The notes: generated by a model not told the origin, from the sequence alone. Positions 8,141 to 16,220 are shown, counted from the stretch's first letter. The stretch is DNA of 19,953 nt from CAVALG01 sp963630555 (GCA_963630555.1 CAVGND010000032.1:1-19953); one strand, 5' to 3'. Numbers and translations: made by a program.

Positions 8141-9005
8141 TGGATTGCTCCCTCCGGCAAGATATCGCTTTATGCTTTGCTGCAGTAAGTGTATTCTGCA
8201 TGAGCATTGCAATGGTCATAGGCCCAACGCCGCCCGGAACGGGAGTTACATAAGAACATTTTGCAGCGACATTTTCAAAATCAACATCACCGCAAAGTTT
8301 GCCGCCTTCCGGTCTGTTCATACCTACATCAATAACAACCGCACCGTCTTTGACCATATCCGCGGTTACAAATTTCGCTTTTCCGACGGCGGCAACCAAA
8401 ATATCGGCTGAACGGCAAATTTCAGACAGCCCGACGGTTTTTGAATGACATACGGTTACTGTGCCGTTTTTATGTAATAAAAGCATAGCCATGGGTTTTC
8501 CGACAATGTTGCTTCGCCCGATAACTACGCATTTTTTGCCGGTAATTTCAATATTATATGCCGAAAGCAGTTCCATCACTCCCGCAGGTGTGCAGGGTAA
8601 AAAATCATAATCGCCGATCATTATTTTACCGACATTTTGCGGATGAAAAGCGTCAACATCCTTTTGCGGGTCAATGGCGTCAATAACCGCTTTTTCATCA
8701 AGATGCGGCGGCAAAGGAAGTTGACACAATATTCCGTTTATGCGGTCATTGTTATTAAGTTTTTTAATCAGATTAAGAAGTTCGTCTTGTGTAACGGATT
8801 CGGGCAAAGCATATTTTTCGGAATAAAACCCTATATCCGTGCATGCCTTTTCCTTAGAAGCAACATAAATTTTGCTTGCCGGATCTTCACCCACGATTAT
8901 TACGGCAAGACCCGGTATTATCCCCTCACTGCGCAATTTCTCTGTTTCCGACTTAATTCTCGCTTTAACGCCGGCTGAAACCGCCTTACCGTCAATTATC
9001 GTCAT
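8133..9005 (-). CDS. folD: Bifunctional methylene-tetrahydrofolate dehydrogenase / methenyl-tetrahydrofolate cyclohydrolase
   Basis: FolD interconverts 5,10-methylene-, 5,10-methenyl- and 10-formyl-tetrahydrofolate in the cytoplasm. The catalytic lysine motif YVASKEKACTDIG, the QLPLPPHL segment, the dinucleotide-binding GRSNIVGKPMAMLLL and the C-terminal PVPGGVGPMTIAML are all present; the length is typical. Two starts are possible. The ATG at 9014 has GGGG directly abutting it, while the ATG at 9005 has that GGGG at a workable nine-base spacing, so I choose 9005 (290 residues, MTIIDGKAVSAG). It overlaps the 3' end of lgt by 14 bases, implying translational coupling. Confidence 0.95.
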   Translation of the reverse strand: MTIIDGKAVSAGVKARIKSETEKLRSEGIIPGLAVIIVGEDPASKIYVASKEKACTDIGFYSEKYALPESVTQDELLNLIKKLNNNDRINGILCQLPLPPHLDEKAVIDAIDPQKDVDAFHPQNVGKIMIGDYDFLPCTPAGVMELLSAYNIEITGKKCVVIGRSNIVGKPMAMLLLHKNGTVTVCHSKTVGLSEICRSADILVAAVGKAKFVTADMVKDGAVVIDVGMNRPEGGKLCGDVDFENVAAKCSYVTPVPGGVGPMTIAMLMQNTLTAAKHKAISCRREQSNA

Positions 9006-9879
9006 TGGTATCATCCCCGTTTATGTTATTTTCGCCACCGCCAACAGATTGCAAAGCAGTTCGTTTGACGGAAATTTTGCGTCGTTTAATTATAAGGGTA
9101 ATAAGAGCGGCAACACAGATTACAATCGAAAGTATTTCCGACACCTTAATATTGTAGCCAAGACTGTCAGTTCTCAAATGCTCGATTATTGCCCTGCCGA
9201 ATCCGTACCAAACGCAATATGTAAGCGCAATTTCTCCCGAAAATTTTCTTTTTTTCGATAATGCGTTAAGAACAAAAAATCCCGCAATACACCAAACGGA
9301 TTCATATAAAAAACAGGGATGAGCAAGGGCGGTAGAGTCGTATCCGTTAGAGATAAAATCAGACACAACATTCTCACTGGTCATTCCCCAAAAACTGCTG
9401 CCGGTAGGTTTGCCGAAAGCCTCTTGATTAATAAAATTGCCCCATCTTCCGATACCCTGTCCGATTAAAAAGCCTACCGATGCTAAATCCAATGCGTCAA
9501 ACAATCTGATATTTTTGAATTTGCACATTATTGTTGCTGCAAGCAAAGCGCCTATAACACCGCCGTATATTGCTAAACCGCCGTTGTGTATCTTAAAAAA
9601 CTCCTTCAAACTGCTGTTTGGTTCAAATATCAGGTAATATGCTCTGGCACATATAATGGAAACAGGAACTGCGACAATTATAACATCGGTCAATCGGTTA
9701 AAATCAACATCAAAACGGTCAGCCCTTTTATAAGCATAAACCAACGCTAAAAAGAAGCCGAAAGCGATAATGATGCCGTACCAGTAAACATTCCATCCGT
9801 CACCGATAGGTAATGTAAAAGCAACTCGGTTTAAGGTCATTTTAATTCCGAATATCGTAACATGAGTAACATCATTCAT
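8992..9879 (-). CDS. lgt: Prolipoprotein diacylglyceryl transferase
   Basis: Lgt moves a diacylglyceryl group from phosphatidylglycerol to the lipobox cysteine of prolipoproteins in the cytoplasmic membrane, the first step of lipoprotein maturation. The 295-residue sequence has several membrane segments and the family hallmarks: NGGLAIYGGVIGA, the signature GIGRWGNFINQEAFG with its conserved arginine and asparagine, HPCFLYES, and the late YGFGRAIIEHLRTD with essential-type arginines. The C-terminal tail is hydrophilic and asparagine/aspartate-rich. The start is supported by GGAGG ten bases before the ATG. It follows the M16 peptidase gene by 22 bases. Confidence 0.95.
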   Translation of the reverse strand: MNDVTHVTIFGIKMTLNRVAFTLPIGDGWNVYWYGIIIAFGFFLALVYAYKRADRFDVDFNRLTDVIIVAVPVSIICARAYYLIFEPNSSLKEFFKIHNGGLAIYGGVIGALLAATIMCKFKNIRLFDALDLASVGFLIGQGIGRWGNFINQEAFGKPTGSSFWGMTSENVVSDFISNGYDSTALAHPCFLYESVWCIAGFFVLNALSKKRKFSGEIALTYCVWYGFGRAIIEHLRTDSLGYNIKVSEILSIVICVAALITLIIKRRKISVKRTALQSVGGGENNINGDDTNDDN

Positions 9880-9901
9880 TTTGTTTAAACCTCCGCACCT
9901 C

Positions 9902-11176
9902 TTATTTTACACCGTCAGCCGGTTCAACAACCGACAATGCGGCATTTCGAGTAATTACAGACGCCGCACGGCGGTTTACGTCATCAATGGTTATATCTTC
10001 AAAAACTTTCACATCGTCAAACGGTCTGTAACCGTTTACGGCTGCGTCCACAAGCAGCAAAACGGTGTCCTCTGCAGAATCAAAACAGCGAATTTTTCTG
10101 CCGAACAGTTTTCTTTTAACGCTTTCAAATAATTCTTCCGATATTCCTTCGCGTTTTATTCGTTCGACTTCCGACATAATCTCATCCTTAACCGTTTTGG
10201 GGTCTTTTGATTCACCGCAAAAAAGTAATGACGAGTATCCGGGGCCGTAAAAATATTCTGTACCGAACTGGTCGTTTATGAGTTCCCTGTCGGTTAATTT
10301 TTCGTATAATTCCGACGCTTTGCCGCATATTATTTCAAGTAATATTTCGCTTACAGCCGTCATTTTCGGCGAATTTTCAAATTCGTCATCCTTAATTCCG
10401 AGATAAAAAAGCGGCATTGAAACGGACATTTTCCTGCTTACATATTCCTTTACCGTTCCTGCGTCTTCTTTCGGCATTACAGTGCGCGGTTCACTGCCCT
10501 GCTTCCCGTTATATACACTCTCAAGGGCTTCGTACACTGCCGTTTCATCAAAATTCCCCGCAATGCATAAAAACATATTGGACGGATTGTAAAAGGTGTT
10601 GTAGCAACTGAAAAGTTCCGTGTCGGTAATTTTTGCTATTGTTTCCGTAGTGCCGGCAATATCAATTTTAACAGGATGCGTTTTATACAGCGCTTTTAAA
10701 AGATTAAAGAGAACCACCCAGGACGGACTGTCATCATACATCCTGATTTCCTGCCCGATTATCCCCTGCTCTTTTTGAACCGTTTCAGGCGTAAAATACG
10801 GGGATGTTACAAATCCCAAAAGTATTTCAAGGTTTTCTTTAAATCTGTCGGAACAACTGAAAAGATAGCAGGTTCGGTCAAAAGATGTGTATGCGTTGGC
10901 ATTGGCGCCTGTTTGTGCGTATTTTTCAAAAGCGTCCCCGTCTTCGTTTTCAAACAGTTTATGTTCCAAAAAATGTGCAATACCGTCATTGACGGTCACT
11001 TCCATGCCGTCCCCTGTAAAAAAAGAGCGGTTGACCGAACCGAATTTTGTGCCTATTATTGTATAGCACGATTTCATACTGTTTTTAGGGCATAAATACA
11101 CCGTAAGTCCCGAAGGATGTTTTAACACTTTACAGAATTCATTTAGTTTTTCATAGTTTATCACTGTATCGGTCAT
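9902..11176 (-). CDS. M16-family zinc peptidase, active type (YmfH-like)
   Basis: The 424-residue protein has the inverted zinc motif of M16 peptidases, HFLEH (H68, E71, H72), with the downstream glutamate ligand supplied by GQEIRMYDD (E143). Further family features are GANANAYTSFDRTCYLFSC and the NPSNMFLCIAGNFD strand near residues 197-210. Size and the neighbour resemble the YmfF/YmfH pair of Bacillus, where one partner has the metal site and the other does not. No signal peptide is visible, so it is probably cytoplasmic. The start has GAAGGAGG ten bases ahead, located within the end of the upstream gene, two bases away. The substrate is not deducible. Confidence 0.9.
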   Translation of the reverse strand: MTDTVINYEKLNEFCKVLKHPSGLTVYLCPKNSMKSCYTIIGTKFGSVNRSFFTGDGMEVTVNDGIAHFLEHKLFENEDGDAFEKYAQTGANANAYTSFDRTCYLFSCSDRFKENLEILLGFVTSPYFTPETVQKEQGIIGQEIRMYDDSPSWVVLFNLLKALYKTHPVKIDIAGTTETIAKITDTELFSCYNTFYNPSNMFLCIAGNFDETAVYEALESVYNGKQGSEPRTVMPKEDAGTVKEYVSRKMSVSMPLFYLGIKDDEFENSPKMTAVSEILLEIICGKASELYEKLTDRELINDQFGTEYFYGPGYSSLLFCGESKDPKTVKDEIMSEVERIKREGISEELFESVKRKLFGRKIRCFDSAEDTVLLLVDAAVNGYRPFDDVKVFEDITIDDVNRRAASVITRNAALSVVEPADGVK

Positions 11177-11178
11177 AA

Positions 11179-12441
11179 TTATTTTTCCTCCTTCGGTAAA
11201 AGTTTATAAATTATTCCGGTGTCAAACGAAGCAGCCGCGCGAATAATGTCCTCACGGGTAACATTCTTTATAAATTCACACATTTCTTCGGGGGTTGCCG
11301 CGTCACTGTAAGGCGCATTAACACAGCAATTATTTAACAAGGAAGGCAGCTCATCGCTGAGCGATTTAAAATATTCTGTCAGTGATAATTTTGACTTGCG
11401 GATATCCTCGTCCTCAAATTTGCCTGCCTGCATATCCGCAAACTGGTTAAGAATTTCACTCTCCGCTTTTTCAACATTTGCAGATTCAACGCCGCTGGTT
11501 ACCATTATAACACCTTTTCTCCGCCTTGCAAACGCGGAACAGTAATAACAAAGTGACTGCCTTTCACGCACATTCAAAAACAGTTTAGAATAGGTGCCGC
11601 CGCCGAATATATCACACATTACAAGCGTAGCCGCGGTTAAAGAGTCACCGCCGCCGTTTTCGGAACGCAAACCGATACACAGTTTGCTTTGTGCAACATC
11701 CATATATTCGGTGATACGTTCAACTTCACCTGCGGATCGGGTTTTATCGTTTGCAAGCGGACTGTAATTCCTGCCCGCTTTGTCAAATAACTTTGCAAAA
11801 TCATTACACAGCGACTCCGACGGGGTTTCTCCGATAACCGTAATGTTGATAAAAGCGTCTTTAATAAGCCTGTCAAATGCGTTGCGGATATCATTCTCCG
11901 TAACGTTCTCAGCCTGTTCGTAAGTGCCGTACTTGTTGTAACCGAAAGGCTCGTCGGCACATAACAATGATATTGTTTTATTCATAGCATAAACGCGCTT
12001 ATCGTTTATTTCTCCCGAAATAGTTTCACAAATCAGGCGGCGCGTACGGCTGACGTCGTTATCGGGATAACTGCAACCTGAAAAATAACGTTCAAATATC
12101 AGTGATTTCAGCATATCGGCTGCCTCAACCGCCGTGTTTTCGGAACCTGTATACTTACTGTCCGGAAATGTCATAGTTATCCGATATTCAAAATTATCGC
12201 TGAATTTCTGCACCGAAGTTGAAACCGAAGCGCCGAACAGCATACCCAGTTTTAAATTAATAAGTCGGCGTGACGGGAATTCGGTACAACCAGATTTCAT
12301 TAACTCCAGTGCTAAAGCAAGGGACGATAATTCGTCTTCGCATGGGGTTAAATAAAAACTTACTGCAATTGCAGCAGTTTTAAAATTACTGTTTTTTATC
12401 AAGGCGGCTTGTACACCGTCGCCTAAACGAATAGTTTTCAT
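11179..12441 (-). CDS. M16-family peptidase-like protein lacking the zinc motif (YmfF-like)
   Basis: The 420-residue sequence has the overall M16 layout, including a central GYNKYGTYEQAENVTENDIRNAF segment and a C-terminal half with FGGGTYSKLFLNVRERQSLCYYCSAFARRRKG, typical of the non-catalytic-half region that binds substrate. Where the HxxEH motif should be (about residues 43-47) it reads LALEL, so the two zinc-binding histidines are missing. It is therefore probably the inactive partner that forms a heterodimer with the YmfH-like product of the next gene, which starts two bases later. A GGAGG site six bases before the ATG fixes the start. This is the first gene of the ten-gene minus-strand run. 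Confidence 0.88.
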   Translation of the reverse strand: MKTIRLGDGVQAALIKNSNFKTAAIAVSFYLTPCEDELSSLALALELMKSGCTEFPSRRLINLKLGMLFGASVSTSVQKFSDNFEYRITMTFPDSKYTGSENTAVEAADMLKSLIFERYFSGCSYPDNDVSRTRRLICETISGEINDKRVYAMNKTISLLCADEPFGYNKYGTYEQAENVTENDIRNAFDRLIKDAFINITVIGETPSESLCNDFAKLFDKAGRNYSPLANDKTRSAGEVERITEYMDVAQSKLCIGLRSENGGGDSLTAATLVMCDIFGGGTYSKLFLNVRERQSLCYYCSAFARRRKGVIMVTSGVESANVEKAESEILNQFADMQAGKFEDEDIRKSKLSLTEYFKSLSDELPSLLNNCCVNAPYSDAATPEEMCEFIKNVTREDIIRAAASFDTGIIYKLLPKEEK

Positions 12442-12514
12442 CTTTGTCCTCCGTATATCAAATGTCGGATGTATGATTACAACCGTAAATATTTATAATT
12501 AATAATTAAAGTAT

Positions 12515-12523
12515 ATTTTAGCA
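12515..12523 (-). promoter_or_regulatory. Extended -10 promoter upstream of the ten-gene array
   Basis: On the minus strand TGCTAAAAT (12523-12515) fits the TGn-TATAAT extended -10 pattern. No good -35 hexamer lies 17 bases upstream, but A/T-rich repeats cover the UP-element position. The expected start of transcription is near 12508, leaving a leader of about 65 bases before the ATG at 12441. The same 11-mer TATGCTAAAAT occurs before the penicillin-binding protein gene. Confidence 0.55.
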
Positions 12524-12548
12524 TACTTTTGTCGAATTAACCACCCTT

Positions 12549-12584
12549 AAAATTAAAAAATGTTAAGAATTCAAAAATTGTTAA
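12549..12584. repeat. Tandem 18-bp A/T-rich imperfect repeat, possible UP element
   Basis: Two adjacent 18-base units (12549-12566 and 12567-12584) match at 14 of 18 positions and share AAAAA and a TGTTAA ending. They lie roughly at -41 to -76 relative to the inferred start of the minus-strand array, where RNA polymerase alpha subunits contact A/T tracts. The remaining part of this 180-base gap (12442-12621) shows no gene and no GC-rich terminator after spoIID. Confidence 0.5.
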
Positions 12585-12621
12585 TTTTTAAGGCAGCACA
12601 ACACGTCCGAAACAACACCTG

Positions 12622-13584
12622 CTATATCTTTACAGTACCGAGCGTGCAGCCCGAATAAAACGCCGAAAGTATTTCTTTGTAATTACTGCCCTGCAAAGCC
12701 ATTTGATTTGCCGAATACTGACTCATCCCCACACCGTGCCCGTAACCCTTTGTCGTAAATGAAAAATTATTACCGTCAAACGCAATTTCAAAATCGGATG
12801 ATTTTAATTTTGCGATTTCCCTGAATTTTTCACCCGTTATCTCCTTGCCGCACACTTTGATTTTCAACACCGAACCGACGCTTGTTCTGTTTTCATCGCT
12901 GAACCAGCCGCTCGGCTCGCCCGATACTTCGATTTTCTCCGCTGCAAATAGTTTTGACAATTCATCGGGAGTGTATTCTTTTGTTTCAAGATAATCGGGG
13001 CTTAAAAGGTCGTTCACACTGTCAACCGATGCAAGATAAGGCAATTCCCCGCCCCACAATTCCCCGCCCGATTCGGTTTTGCCGGATGAAACCGCATGAT
13101 AAGCCGCAAGTATGGGTCGATCATTATATAATATCGCTTGTCCCAAAACGTCTGCGACCGCCTCGCTTATCTTTTTTTCATATTTTTCCGCATTTTCTCC
13201 CCACTTCTCCGCCGCTTTTTCTCTTGTTATGTAATATTGACCGTCATTTCCGGAGTCGCTCAGATCATATTTCGCATCGGTTGAGTTCTGTTTTCTGTAA
13301 ATTGCATAGGTATATGCAGCGACCGCCTGTGCCTTGAGAGCCTCAATTTCATATGTAGCGGGCATTTCTGCGGCAACCACACCGAAAACATATTCTTCAA
13401 CCGGTATTGTTGATATTTTATTATTATTTGTATTTAGTATCCGAAAACCGGTACCGGATGCAACTTTTGCTGCGGTAAGAGTTGCCTGCGGCTTATCGGT
13501 TTTTTCGGATTTCATCACAGTAATCGGCAATAAGAGTATTACAAAAAATAAAATTGATGCAAGTACAAGATGTATAAGTTTCAT
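12622..13584 (-). CDS. spoIID: Stage II sporulation protein D-like (SpoIID), peptidoglycan lytic transglycosylase
   Basis: SpoIID works in the mother cell with SpoIIM and SpoIIP, cleaving glycan strands that lack stem peptides during engulfment. The 320-residue protein has an N-terminal membrane anchor (about 4-24) and then the catalytic segment EEYVFGVVAAEMP with the proposed catalytic glutamate E73. Next are EALKAQAVAAYTYA, AYHAVSSGKTESGGELWGG and the C-terminal GYGHGVGMSQYSA (280-292). The usual KAQAVAARTYA has a tyrosine in place of the arginine (Y91). A good GGAGGTG site precedes the ATG. It is divergent from the membrane protein gene at 13769. The SpoIID-domain family also includes non-sporulation members, such as amidase enhancers, but size and the single domain favour SpoIID proper. 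It implies an endospore former. Confidence 0.88.
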   Translation of the reverse strand: MKLIHLVLASILFFVILLLPITVMKSEKTDKPQATLTAAKVASGTGFRILNTNNNKISTIPVEEYVFGVVAAEMPATYEIEALKAQAVAAYTYAIYRKQNSTDAKYDLSDSGNDGQYYITREKAAEKWGENAEKYEKKISEAVADVLGQAILYNDRPILAAYHAVSSGKTESGGELWGGELPYLASVDSVNDLLSPDYLETKEYTPDELSKLFAAEKIEVSGEPSGWFSDENRTSVGSVLKIKVCGKEITGEKFREIAKLKSSDFEIAFDGNNFSFTTKGYGHGVGMSQYSANQMALQGSNYKEILSAFYSGCTLGTVKI

Positions 13585-13655
13585 ATGTTTTACACCTCCG
13601 AAAAGATTTTGCGGCGTTTCGGGTCAAAAATATGTGCGGTCGCCTTTAAAATTTC

Positions 13656-13684
13656 TTGACATTCACGCATTCAAGTAATAGAAT
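13656..13684 (+). promoter_or_regulatory. Strong sigma-A promoter for the membrane protein gene at 13769
   Basis: A perfect TTGACA (13656-13661), a 17-base spacer and TAGAAT (13679-13684) point rightward. Transcription should begin near 13691, giving a leader of nearly 80 bases in which I see no obvious structured element. The rest of the 184-base divergent gap holds the spoIID ribosome binding site. Confidence 0.75.
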
Positions 13685-13768
13685 ATTAACAAGATTGTAT
13701 TCTGTTTGCCTGTCTGATTATATGATTCGGGAATAGGTATTATAATATTTATTTGGGAGAATTTTGTT

Positions 13769-14623
13769 ATGAACAGAAAAACCGCTCTTGTTTCTGTCTG
13801 CGTCTGCTCGGTTTTTATAACCGCTATGCGTACGATTGAAATGCTGTTTTTAATTGATTCCGCTACCGGTTTTTACAAAAGCGGATACTCTTGGTTTGCC
13901 GTTGTTTCCGGAGGATTGAGTTTACTCGTTGTTGCCTCGCTCGCATATTTCTGCGGGATTAAAAGTTACGTTCAAAAAAAGTTGTCGCGGCCCGGTATTT
14001 TCACCTCTGTTATATCTTTTGCAACCTGCATTTCTTTAATTTCCGTTTTTGTTTCCGCAATGCATGATAATATCAAAACCTCTAATTTCTCGACGCTTTC
14101 TCTTGCCTCGTCTTTGGTATCCATTATTGCAGTAGTTTTCTTTGCGGTATACGGTTTAAGCGGTTTTATTCAGTTTGATATACCGGCATATATGCCCTTG
14201 TTTTTGGTTCCGGTATGGGTATACAGATTGGTATACTGTTTTATGACTATAGGCACGATGTCGCACATTGCGGATAATGTTTACACAATAATTATGTTGT
14301 GTCTTTGTACCGTTTTCTTCCTTTTTGCATCAAAAGCATTAAGCGGCATCAGCGTAAAAAACAATCTTTCGGTCGCTGTACCGATAGGTCTTGCAGCATC
14401 AGTTCTTTGCTTTGTGTGTACAGTGCCGAGATTTTTGCTTATCGTTGCAGGAAAAAGTTCGGTTTTACACGAAAATTCCAATGTGGATTTATTTATATTC
14501 TTTGTCGGTATTTTCATAACGACATTTAATTTAAGATCAATAAGAAACGTACGGCGTAAGACTGCTAACGAGGTTGACAGTCTTGCACGTGATACCTCGG
14601 ATACAAACGAAACGGAAAATTAA
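13769..14623 (+). CDS. Polytopic membrane protein of unknown function, about 8 membrane helices
   Basis: The 284-residue protein is almost entirely hydrophobic. Helices are suggested at about residues 7-28, 41-62, 78-98, 108-131, 139-160, 168-190, 199-227 and 238-255, followed by a charged tail ending DTSDTNETEN. I see no transporter signature, catalytic motif or recognised domain. A GGGAG site lies about nine bases before the ATG. It has its own near-consensus promoter, is divergent from spoIID and is followed by a terminator, so it appears to be mainly a single-gene unit in vegetative cells. Function is not assignable from sequence. The divergent pairing with spoIID is the only contextual hint and may be coincidental. 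Confidence 0.85.
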   Translation: MNRKTALVSVCVCSVFITAMRTIEMLFLIDSATGFYKSGYSWFAVVSGGLSLLVVASLAYFCGIKSYVQKKLSRPGIFTSVISFATCISLISVFVSAMHDNIKTSNFSTLSLASSLVSIIAVVFFAVYGLSGFIQFDIPAYMPLFLVPVWVYRLVYCFMTIGTMSHIADNVYTIIMLCLCTVFFLFASKALSGISVKNNLSVAVPIGLAASVLCFVCTVPRFLLIVAGKSSVLHENSNVDLFIFFVGIFITTFNLRSIRNVRRKTANEVDSLARDTSDTNETEN

Positions 14624-14662
14624 TTTTATCCGACTGTCACTTTGTGTATTTACAGTGTACTG

Positions 14663-14689
14663 CGCCGTACCGAAAAGGTACGGCGTTTT
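14663..14689 (+). terminator. Intrinsic terminator between the membrane protein and ECF genes
   Basis: CGCCGTACC (14663-14671) and GGTACGGCG (14677-14685) pair perfectly over 9 bp around a GAAAA loop, then TTTTG and ATTT follow. It ends only nine bases before the GAGGAG binding site of the ECF gene, so it may attenuate read-through into that gene. No separate promoter is obvious for the downstream pair. Confidence 0.75.
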
Positions 14690-14708
14690 GATTTGAGGAG
14701 TGATAAAA

Positions 14709-15248
14709 ATGAAAAATAAGTTAAATATATACAAAACAACACTTACAGCGTTATTTGCTGCGATTGTCTGCGTAACTACCCTTGTAGTGCAAATTCACAC
14801 GCCCTCCAAAGGCTATATGAATTTGGGTGACTGTTTTGTACTTTTGTCCGTTTGGATGTTGGGATTGCCGTGCGGTACATTGGCGGCAGGGGTAGGCTCA
14901 ATGCTTGCCGATATTTTCTCGGGTTATGCGTACTATGCGCCCGCCACACTCATTATAAAATCTCTTATGGCGGTTGCGGCTTACTTTGTAATTAAGAGGT
15001 TTAAAGTCCCGGGCGCTAAAAAGTATGATGTTGTTTGCAGAATCACAAGCGGCGTAGCAGCCGAGGCGGTTATGATTGTAGGGTATTTTCTTTATGAATC
15101 AATTATATACTCGTGGGCTGCCGCATTGGCAGGCGTACCTGCAAACGCTGTACAGGGGTTAACCGGCATTGTTGCATCGGTTATTATATTCATAATACTT
15201 AACAATACAGGTGCGCTTAAAAAAATATCCGTCTTTGAGCGTATGTGA
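14709..15248 (+). CDS. ECF transporter S component (COG4720-like), vitamin-type substrate unknown
   Basis: The 179-residue integral membrane protein has the length, five-to-six helix pattern and motifs of an energy-coupling-factor S component: ALFAAIVCVTTLVVQIHTP at the N-terminus, MNLGDCFVLLSVWMLG, the GVGSMLADIFSGY segment (62-73) and a C-terminal VPANAVQGLTG. These features fit the COG4720/ECF-riboflavin-type group, which includes the hydroxymethylpyrimidine-related HmpT. S components bind a vitamin or metal and share the EcfA1-EcfA2-EcfT module, which is not in this window. The start is the ATG at 14709, eight bases after GAGGAG; an in-frame GTG at 14700 overlaps that binding site and is unlikely. 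It is 59 bases before a DMT transporter gene on the same strand. Confidence 0.82.
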   Translation: MKNKLNIYKTTLTALFAAIVCVTTLVVQIHTPSKGYMNLGDCFVLLSVWMLGLPCGTLAAGVGSMLADIFSGYAYYAPATLIIKSLMAVAAYFVIKRFKVPGAKKYDVVCRITSGVAAEAVMIVGYFLYESIIYSWAAALAGVPANAVQGLTGIVASVIIFIILNNTGALKKISVFERM

Positions 15249-15307
15249 CGGTATAAAATCGTTTAATATTTATTAGTTAAGGGATAATTTAGGGAGGGTA
15301 CCGCATT

Positions 15308-16216
15308 ATGTGGTTTATATTGTCTGTTATTGCTCTGCTTTGTTGGAGTGGTTCCGACCTTTTTTCAAAAATCGGCTGTAAAGGTCAAGCCGATAAACTC
15401 AGTCATTTAAAAATGGTAACTGCCGTGGGTATAGTCATGGGTGTTCACGCGGTGTACGAAATATTTATAAACGGTGTCAGCATCAATTTTGATATTATAT
15501 TTACATATTTACCCGTTTCACTTTTGTACATAGTTTCTATGGCAATAGGATATTTGGGACTCAGGTACATTGAACTTTCGATATCGTCGCCCATATGCAA
15601 TTCTTCGGGAGCGATAGTTGCGGTACTGACATTGAGTCTTACCGGATTTAAAGATGTAAATATGCTTGCAGTAGCGGCGGTTGCTCTTGTTTGTATCGGT
15701 GTTATTTCGCTCGGGATTGTTGAAATGACCGAAGATGACGAATTGCGTAAACTGCGCCAAATGAACTGCAACGATAAGTATTCAAAATCGGCAATAGCGC
15801 TGATATTGCCCATAATTTACTGCGTGCTTGACGCGCTCGGTACATTTGCGGACAGCAAAGTTCTTGAAAAAATCGACGAGGACTCGGCAAATGTCGCATA
15901 TGAATTAACATTTTTGGTTGTAGGCATTATTGCCGCGGCTTATGTTTACGGAATAAAAAAATCAAAGCCCGTATTTAAGGAAGAATGGCCGAAATTTACC
16001 GGCGCCTGCTTTGAAACCGCAGGTCAGTTTGCCTATATCTACGCATTGGCAGATCAAAAACACGTTATGTTCAGCGCGCCGATAATTTCTTCATATTGTG
16101 CTGCCTCCGTTTTATGGAGTCGTATTTTCTTAAAAGAAAAACTCTCGTATAAACATTATATTTCTATTTTAACAACAGTTGCGGGCATTGCCGTATTAGG
16201 ATTTTTAGACCCGTAA
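15308..16216 (+). CDS. DMT superfamily (EamA-type) transporter
   Basis: The 302-residue protein shows the EamA arrangement: two related halves (about 1-137 and 162-299) of five helices each, ten in total, joined by a hydrophilic linker that carries TEDDELRKLRQMNCNDKY. The LGLRYIELSISSPICNSSGAIVAVLT segment and the late APIISSYCAASVLWSRIFLKEKLSYKHY segment match the typical end-of-half pattern with a conserved glutamate. Members export or import small metabolites such as amino acids, nucleotide precursors or cofactors; nothing here identifies the substrate. GGAGGG lies ten bases before the ATG. It probably shares a transcript with the ECF S component and ends at the hairpin at 16221. Confidence 0.85.
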   Translation: MWFILSVIALLCWSGSDLFSKIGCKGQADKLSHLKMVTAVGIVMGVHAVYEIFINGVSINFDIIFTYLPVSLLYIVSMAIGYLGLRYIELSISSPICNSSGAIVAVLTLSLTGFKDVNMLAVAAVALVCIGVISLGIVEMTEDDELRKLRQMNCNDKYSKSAIALILPIIYCVLDALGTFADSKVLEKIDEDSANVAYELTFLVVGIIAAAYVYGIKKSKPVFKEEWPKFTGACFETAGQFAYIYALADQKHVMFSAPIISSYCAASVLWSRIFLKEKLSYKHYISILTTVAGIAVLGFLDP

Positions 16217-16220
16217 GATC

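Noticed and set aside
8141..8212. N-terminal extension of the secreted protein to an upstream ATG
   Set aside because: The extension lies inside folD and would bury the signal peptide; the ATG at 8140 has a strong GGAGGGAG site.
13664..13690. Possible sigma-E promoter for spoIID (AATATT, 14 bases, CGTGAATG on the minus strand)
   Set aside because: The -35 and spacing fit, but the -10 matches the CATACA-type consensus at too few positions to claim.
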